Source: a bacterium (GTDB taxonomy: Bacteria > Omnitrophota > Gorgyraeia > Gygaellales > Profunditerraquicolaceae). Taken from it: a stretch of 6,174 bases of DNA. Positions within the stretch are counted from its first letter, which is position 1. Every line of letters begins with the position of its first letter. The DNA is taken from positions 1-6,174 of the forward strand of contig SCRK01000209.1 in NCBI GenBank assembly GCA_004298075.1, read 5' to 3'. Made by a program: the position numbers and the translations under genes. Of the stretch, positions 1 through 4,017 are shown piece after piece. The notes under the pieces were generated by a model. The model did not search any database, was not told where the DNA came from, and worked only from the letters and a program-made list of their open reading frames with translations.

Positions 1-49
1 TTCATGCCAGACAGTATATAATGTAAATATAGGGGGGTCAATAAAATTG

Positions 50-77
50 TTGACTAAAAACACTTGTATAGTAAAAT
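50..77 (+). promoter_or_regulatory. Sigma70-like promoter for tRNA-Glu
   Basis: TTGACT at 50-55 matches five of six bases of the -35 consensus. TAAAAT at 72-77 matches five of six bases of the -10 consensus. The spacer is 16 nt. Transcription would begin near 84-86, about 10 nt before the mature tRNA 5' end, leaving a short leader for RNase P to remove. An alternative -10, TATAGT at 67-72, is only 11 nt from the -35 and so is less likely. The call rests on sequence match and position only. Confidence 0.6.
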
Positions 78-95
78 AACTCTACGTAATTTCTT

Positions 96-170
96 GGCCC
101 CATCGTCTAGCCTGGTCTAGGACGTCAGGTTCTCAGCCTGTAAACACCGGTTCAAATCCGGTTGGGGCTA
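96..170 (+). tRNA. tRNA-Glu (anticodon CTC)
   Basis: The 75-nt sequence folds as a cloverleaf. The acceptor stem pairs 96-102 (GGCCCCA) with 163-169 (TGGGGCT), including one G-U pair, and A170 is the discriminator. The D-arm starts GTCT at 105 and closes with GGAC at 120-123; its loop carries GG at 114-115 and is slightly long. The anticodon loop is TTCTCAG at 132-138, giving anticodon CTC at 134-136, which reads GAG (glutamate). The anticodon stem has a T-T mismatch at its outer pair. The T-arm is ACCGG / TTCAAAT / CCGGT. The terminal CCA is not encoded, so it must be added after transcription. The 5' GGCCCC and the D-arm are typical of bacterial tRNA-Glu. The gene has its own promoter and is probably independent of the pilus operon. 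Confidence 0.93.
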
Positions 171-181
171 TTAAAATCTTC

Positions 182-207
182 AACCGGTCCCCGCAGGGAA
201 CATGGTT
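182..207 (+). other. Hairpin unit 1 downstream of tRNA-Glu
   Basis: The inner stem pairs 187-192 (GTCCCC) with 196-201 (GGGAAC) around a GCA loop, with one C-A mismatch. The outer stem pairs AACC (182-185) with GGTT (204-207) across small internal bulges. The right arm runs straight into the repeated tRNA tail. No T-tract follows, so it is not a standard intrinsic terminator. It could act as a 3' processing signal or a protected end of the tRNA transcript, or be a remnant of a repeat element. Confidence 0.5.
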
Positions 208-225
208 GGGGCTATTACATTATAT

Positions 226-251
226 AACGAGTCCTCCGCAGGAGGACCGTT
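226..251 (+). other. Hairpin unit 2, perfect 7-bp stem with GCA loop
   Basis: GTCCTCC (231-237) pairs perfectly with GGAGGAC (241-247) around the GCA loop. The outer stem AACG (226-229) pairs with CGTT (248-251), with A230 bulged. Compared with unit 1, the innermost pair of the outer stem changes from C-G to G-C, and the inner stem differs but stays paired. That is compensatory change and favours selection for the folded form. The nearest T-run, near 276-281, is about 25 nt past the stem, too far for a classical terminator. Confidence 0.55.
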
Positions 252-310
252 GGGGGCAAAAAATATTTCTCTTGCTTTTTTAATTCCTTTATGATAAAAA
301 TAAAACAATA

Positions 311-316
311 AGGAGG
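311..316 (+). promoter_or_regulatory. Ribosome binding site that sets the start at 321
   Basis: AGGAGG ends 4 nt before the ATG at 321. A TTG codon at 318 is in frame but would leave a single base of spacing, so the ATG is preferred. This is the first Shine-Dalgarno site of the presumed operon. Confidence 0.75.
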
Positions 317-320
317 GTTG

Positions 321-572
321 ATGCGAGAACATTTAGGTTTTTTGCGGACATCCAGCACAGCGGTGAAAGTTGCTGCCTGGATTTTTTTATGTTTGGGCAT
401 TATGGGGGGAGTTTCTTTGTTACTGGGCCTGGTTCCGGGTAACCCGCGCTGGATGGGGTTGATAGTTTTGGCGATATACGCGTTTCTTTTCTTCTTCCTG
501 TATCTTATCGCCAAGATCGCCGACCTCTTGACCAGGATGATCAACGAGATCCATGAAATAAAAAATAAATAA
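321..572 (+). CDS. Small two-helix membrane protein, function unknown
   Basis: This 83-residue protein is not one I recognise. Two hydrophobic segments are clear: about residues 15-38, rich in Leu, Gly and Ile, and about 44-66, with a run of Phe, Leu and Tyr. They are separated by a short PGNPRW turn. The N-terminus (MREHLGFLRTSS) and the basic, polar C-terminus (ending EIHEIKNK) suggest a helical hairpin in the inner membrane with both ends in the cytoplasm. The gene has a strong AGGAGG site. Its stop lies 20 nt before the lipoprotein gene, so it appears to be the first gene of the pilus operon. It has no prepilin cleavage motif and two helices rather than one, so it is not a Flp pilin. A role in the pilus machine is guilt by association only. 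Confidence 0.7.
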   Translation: MREHLGFLRTSSTAVKVAAWIFLCLGIMGGVSLLLGLVPGNPRWMGLIVLAIYAFLFFFLYLIAKIADLLTRMINEIHEIKNK

Positions 573-592
573 GGGATGACAAGGGAGGATAA

Positions 593-1516
593 ATGAACAA
601 AATAACAAATTTCCTGATAATTCTGTTTGTCACGCTTTTATTTTCCGGCTGCGACAAATTGCCTTTTATAGGCCAGGCAGGGCCTGCTAAGCAGGCGGCG
701 TTGAAGCCTCCGGCGGGGGAAACGGTTGTCGCGATGGTAGGGAATTTTTATATCACTTCCGCTGACCTGGATAAAGAGGTAGATAATTTCAATTCCCTGG
801 CCTCGGCGCAAAAGCTGGACAAGAATAAGATCGATACCAGGGATAAAAAGGTCAAGTATCTAAGGGATGAGCTTGTGCGTAAATACATCCTCTATCAGGA
901 AGCGCTGGATAGGGGCTTGGATAAGAAGCCCGAGATCGTAAAGGAGCTCAATGCCGCCAAGATGAACCTGTTGATCGCCGAGCTATTGCGCAAGGAGATC
1001 GAGAAGATCGATGTAAGCAGCAAAGAGATAGAAGATTTTTATAACCAGAATAAAGAGTTGCTTAAGGAGCCGGAGCAGAGAAAGATATCGGAAATCATGA
1101 CCCCTACTGAGGATGAAGCCAAGCAGGTTTATATAGAGCTGCTCAAGGGAACGGATTTCGCTTCTTTAGCTAAGCAGTATTCAAAAGCCAAGACCGCTTC
1201 AGCCGGCGGGGAGGTAGGGCTTATGGCTTATGAGACAAATGCCGCAAATAGGATCAGGCCCGATAAATTCTACGAAGTTGCTTTTTCGCCGTCACTGGAT
1301 GCAGGCGGCACCAGCAGCATATTTAAGACGCCGGAGGGGTTTTATATCATAAAAGTCGACAGCATAAAAAAATCCGAACCCAAATCACTGACCGAGCTAT
1401 GGGATAATATAAAATCCTGGCTGTTATTTGAAAAGCAGCAGAAGGCCATTGTTGAGCTGGCTAATAAATTATCAGGTGAGACAAAGATAGCGATTTACGA
1501 AGAAAAGGTGCAGTAA
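593..1516 (+). CDS. Parvulin-fold (PpiC/SurA/EpsD-like) lipoprotein
   Basis: This 307-residue protein is probably a periplasmic chaperone related to peptidyl-prolyl isomerases. The N-terminus has a basic start, a hydrophobic core at about residues 7-18 and a lipobox ending FSGC, so Cys20 is the likely lipidated residue. Asp21 follows; in E. coli Asp at +2 retains a lipoprotein in the inner membrane, though the rule may not hold here. A helical SurA-N-like region opens with VAMVGNFYIT at residues 46-55 and runs to about 155. The parvulin domain covers about 163-257, with DFASLAKQYS, GGEVG and PEGFYIIKV recognisable. The two conserved parvulin histidines appear replaced: the HI position is Glu167-Ile, and the GxHII position reads GFYII (Tyr251). 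Holdase rather than isomerase activity is therefore plausible. GGAGG at 584-588 supports the start. The stop lies 3 nt before cpaB, which ties its job to Tad secretin or pilin assembly. EpsD-type proteins of exopolysaccharide loci are the closest alternative label. Confidence 0.88.
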   Translation: MNKITNFLIILFVTLLFSGCDKLPFIGQAGPAKQAALKPPAGETVVAMVGNFYITSADLDKEVDNFNSLASAQKLDKNKIDTRDKKVKYLRDELVRKYILYQEALDRGLDKKPEIVKELNAAKMNLLIAELLRKEIEKIDVSSKEIEDFYNQNKELLKEPEQRKISEIMTPTEDEAKQVYIELLKGTDFASLAKQYSKAKTASAGGEVGLMAYETNAANRIRPDKFYEVAFSPSLDAGGTSSIFKTPEGFYIIKVDSIKKSEPKSLTELWDNIKSWLLFEKQQKAIVELANKLSGETKIAIYEEKVQ

Positions 1517-1519
1517 GAT

Positions 1520-2392
1520 ATGCAAATACAGGCTATCAGGAAATACCTGCCGCTGATTATAGGCGGGATCTGCGGATTGATCGCGGTTATTTTGATCAAT
1601 AATTATATCAAGCAGCAGACCGAAGAAGCCAAGAAGATAGTAGCGCAGAGCCAGAAGAATCTGGTCACCGTAGTGGTGGCCAAGCAGGATATTCCTGCAG
1701 GAGCCGCTATAAAAGGGACTATGCTCGCCGAGGCGACCCTCAACAGGAATATGGTCCAGCCGCGCGCGGCGGTATCCATAGATAGGGTGGTAGATAAGAT
1801 CGCCATTGCCCCCATAGCCAAAGGGGAGCAGGTGCTTTTGAATAAGGTTACCGTATCCGAGGAGTCGGGCTCTTTAGCCATGAAAGTGCCCTCCGGGAAA
1901 AGGGCTGTAACGGTTTCCGTGGATAACATCTCTTCGGTCGGAGGTATGCTTAGGCCAGGGGACCATGTTGATATCATGGGAATGGTGCCGATCCCGACAC
2001 TAAATGCCGAGGGCAAGCAGGTAAATCAGCTTGCCACCATGCCCTTATTTCAGGATGTCCTGGTCCTGGCAGTCGGCCAGGAATTTATGAACGTTTCAAC
2101 CCCGAGAAAAGAAGAAAGAACTGTATCGGCTTCCCCGGTTATAACTTTTGCCTTGTCTCCTCAGGAGGCAAACCTGATCGTTTTCGTGCAGGAGCAGGGC
2201 AAGATCCGCCTGGTATTACGTTCTCCCGGGGATACCCAGGTACAGCCGGTTGTCCCGGCAAGCTGGGATACATTGTTCAGGACCGTGATGCCGCAGGCTT
2301 TCCCGCAGGATAAGGCGGCAGCTCCAGTTAAGCCTAAGAAGACCGTTGAGATCTTTCGCGGGTTAAATAAGGAAATAAAAACCCTTGAATAA
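1520..2392 (+). CDS. cpaB: Flp pilus assembly protein CpaB/RcpC
   Basis: This 290-residue protein has the usual length and layout of CpaB/RcpC, the membrane-anchored periplasmic partner of the Tad secretin. A single membrane segment at about residues 10-30 is followed by a short charged helix. A SAF domain spans about 48-112, starting VTVVVAKQDIPAGAAI and containing the family's IPAG turn. The RcpC/CpaB domain follows at about 118-240. Its hallmarks are the VPSGKRAVTVSVD strand, the MLRPGDHVDIMG turn and the closing FALSPQEANLIVFVQEQGKI and LVLRSPGD segments. The C-terminal tail of about 50 residues is Pro/Ala/Lys-rich, with no recognised domain. In Tad systems the protein is thought to help stabilise or gate the CpaC channel. 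An AAGGTG site at 1504-1509 inside the previous gene precedes the ATG by 10 nt, and the 3-nt intergenic gap suggests translational coupling. Confidence 0.94.
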   Translation: MQIQAIRKYLPLIIGGICGLIAVILINNYIKQQTEEAKKIVAQSQKNLVTVVVAKQDIPAGAAIKGTMLAEATLNRNMVQPRAAVSIDRVVDKIAIAPIAKGEQVLLNKVTVSEESGSLAMKVPSGKRAVTVSVDNISSVGGMLRPGDHVDIMGMVPIPTLNAEGKQVNQLATMPLFQDVLVLAVGQEFMNVSTPRKEERTVSASPVITFALSPQEANLIVFVQEQGKIRLVLRSPGDTQVQPVVPASWDTLFRTVMPQAFPQDKAAAPVKPKKTVEIFRGLNKEIKTLE

Positions 2393-2396
2393 ATTT

Positions 2397-2401
2397 AAGG
2401 A
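2397..2401 (+). promoter_or_regulatory. Ribosome binding site deciding the cpaC start
   Basis: AAGGA lies 5 nt before the ATG at 2407. The earlier in-frame ATG at 2401 overlaps this site and would have no spacing. The later ATG is therefore preferred and gives a protein beginning MRKK, a proper signal-peptide N-region. Confidence 0.6.
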
Positions 2402-2406
2402 TGATC

Positions 2407-4008
2407 ATGCGTAAAAAAATAAATATTTTTTTCGGGGCAGGCTTATTTTTGATCGCCGCATTCACGGGGATCGATCCTTCTTCAGCGCAGGATATGGGGC
2501 AGGAAACGCTAAAATTGATCGCGGGTGAGACAAAAATAATCCCCGTGCAAAGCCCCACGCGGGTAATTATCGGCAATCCTCAGGTAGCCGATATTGCCAA
2601 TGTCAGCGATTCGGAGATCACCCTTTCCGCGAAATCCCCCGGCCGGACTTCGCTGGTATATTGGGATGTTTTCGGTGAGCAGTCCGAAAACATAAAGGTA
2701 ATCAAAGAGGACATGGACCAGATCAAGCTCCGGGTGGATAATTTATTGAGCCAATTGGGGCTTGGAGAGGTCTATACCAAGGCGGAGGAGGATGAGGGAA
2801 AGGTTGTTATTTTAGGCAGGGTGAAAAATGCCAAGGATAAGGAGAGGATCGCCCTGACCTTGGCTGATTTTAAGGATAAAATTTCCGACCTTGTAGAGGT
2901 TAAAGAAGATGAAACGGTAATAGAGATCGATGTTCAGATCTTGGAGCTTAATAAAGATGCCACAAAGACCCTAGGTTTTACCTGGCCGGGTTCGATGAAT
3001 TTAACCGAAGTGGGCTCTGCCGCTCTCGCAGCTGGAGGAACAACCTGGGGGAAATTATTCAATGTCGCCAATATAAGCCGCGCAGCTTTTACTTTAAAGC
3101 TGGATGCTTTAATCCAGGAAGGCAAGGCGCGCGTACTTTCCCGGCCGCGGCTCTCCTGTCAAAGCAATAAAGAGGCGGAATTACTTGTGGGAGGGGAAAA
3201 GCCCGTCTTTACCACATCCGTATCAACAGGGGGGGCCTCTTCTACAAATGTAGAATATAAAGAATTCGGCATTAAATTAAAGATAAAACCTGCCGTAACC
3301 GATGATGACCGCATAAAATTAAATTTATATGTAGAGGTAAGCGACGTCGGGGAAGCTGAAATTCTTGGTTCGGCAACCGACACCACTGCCAGGGCATACC
3401 CTTTGAGCAAGCGCTCTGTTTCCAGCGAACTTTATTTGAATAACAGCCAAACCATGGCAATAGGCGGATTGATCAAGCAAAAGACGGAGGAGGATCTGCG
3501 TAAATTCCCATGGCTGGCGGATATACCGGTTCTAGGCTTATTCTTCAGGCAAAGGATCACTAAAATAGGCAAAGGCACAGGGTCAAGGGATGATACGGAA
3601 TTATTTGTTACCCTTACTCCCACTATAGTAGCCCGGGAGACGCCTAAACTTAAGCAATCTTCCGCATCCATAGTCCCCGTAAAAGAAGAAGTTTCTTTTA
3701 CTGAACCGGCAGTACCGGAGAACCTGGAAAATTATATCCGGGTGGTCCAGGCAAAGATACTTAAGGCAGCTTATTATCCCCAGCAAGCCAAGAACGCCGG
3801 ATGGGAAGGCAATGTAAGGCTTAACCTTAATATTACCGCGAATGGGGGTTTAAAAGGCATAAAATTAGCGCAATCTTCAGGCTATAAAGTCCTGGATGAC
3901 GCAGCTTACAGCATAGCCGAGAAGCAGGCGCCCTATCCTCCTTTTCCTCCCCAGATAGATTCCCAGGAGCTTTGGGTTGACGTTCCGATATCCTATAAAA
4001 GAAATTAA
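2407..4008 (+). CDS. cpaC: Tad secretin CpaC/RcpA with extra C-terminal TonB-type domain
   Basis: This 533-residue protein should form the outer-membrane channel of the Tad pilus. A Sec signal peptide (MRKK, then a hydrophobic core at 5-22) probably ends at SSA, residue 27. Residues about 33-100 match the secretin-type pilus N-terminal domain (ETLKLIAGETKIIPV; later GRTSLVYWD). A BON-like periplasmic region follows at about 102-165, with VVILGRVKN. The secretin core covers about 172-409 and contains IEIDVQILELN, ARVLSRPRL, LLVGGEKPVF (259-268), MAIGGLIKQK (350-359) and FPWLADIPVLGLFF (367-380). After a 30-residue polar linker, residues about 440-533 read as a TonB C-terminal domain: YP at 457-458, G-W-E-G at 465-468, SSGYKVLDDAA at 490-500 and a final VDVPISYK strand. 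Ordinary CpaC proteins end near the secretin core. The TonB part could contact peptidoglycan or an outer-membrane partner, or stand in for a missing accessory protein such as CpaD. That is speculation. Confidence 0.93.
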   Translation: MRKKINIFFGAGLFLIAAFTGIDPSSAQDMGQETLKLIAGETKIIPVQSPTRVIIGNPQVADIANVSDSEITLSAKSPGRTSLVYWDVFGEQSENIKVIKEDMDQIKLRVDNLLSQLGLGEVYTKAEEDEGKVVILGRVKNAKDKERIALTLADFKDKISDLVEVKEDETVIEIDVQILELNKDATKTLGFTWPGSMNLTEVGSAALAAGGTTWGKLFNVANISRAAFTLKLDALIQEGKARVLSRPRLSCQSNKEAELLVGGEKPVFTTSVSTGGASSTNVEYKEFGIKLKIKPAVTDDDRIKLNLYVEVSDVGEAEILGSATDTTARAYPLSKRSVSSELYLNNSQTMAIGGLIKQKTEEDLRKFPWLADIPVLGLFFRQRITKIGKGTGSRDDTELFVTLTPTIVARETPKLKQSSASIVPVKEEVSFTEPAVPENLENYIRVVQAKILKAAYYPQQAKNAGWEGNVRLNLNITANGGLKGIKLAQSSGYKVLDDAAYSIAEKQAPYPPFPPQIDSQELWVDVPISYKRN

Positions 4009-4017
4009 CCGTTTCTC

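Larger units (their letters stand above)
160..261 (+). repeat. tRNA 3'-tail repeat, three copies at a 44-nt period
   Basis: The 14-mer GGTTGGGGCTATTA spans the last 11 bases of tRNA-Glu plus three bases beyond (160-173) and recurs exactly at 204-217. A degenerate third copy, CGTTGGGGGCAAAA, lies at 248-261. The copies begin 44 nt apart. The second and third are each preceded by a hairpin with a GCA loop, and these two 44-nt units resemble each other along most of their length, for example in AAC, GTCC and CCGCAGG. The first copy is part of the functional tRNA. The others look like derivatives of its end or members of a small stem-loop element. I do not recognise a named family. Confidence 0.7.

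Noticed and set aside
160..217. Attachment site of an integrated element at the tRNA 3' end
   Set aside because: The exact 14-nt duplication looks like an att pair, but the copies are only 44 nt apart, enclose no cargo, and no integrase lies in the window.
226..281. Intrinsic terminator for the tRNA transcript
   Set aside because: The hairpin is strong, but it is followed by CGTTGGGGGC and an A-run. The T-run at 276-281 is too far away.
272..300. Promoter for the pilus operon (TTGCTT, 17 nt, TAAAAA)
   Set aside because: Each hexamer matches only four of six consensus bases in a region that is nearly all A and T. TATGAT at 290-295 is a better -10 but has no -35 at a proper distance. A promoter probably exists here, but I cannot place it.
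1603..2016. Minus-strand open frame of 137 codons inside cpaB
   Set aside because: It is antisense to the conserved SAF and RcpC regions, shows no recognisable motifs, and is out of keeping with the single-direction operon.
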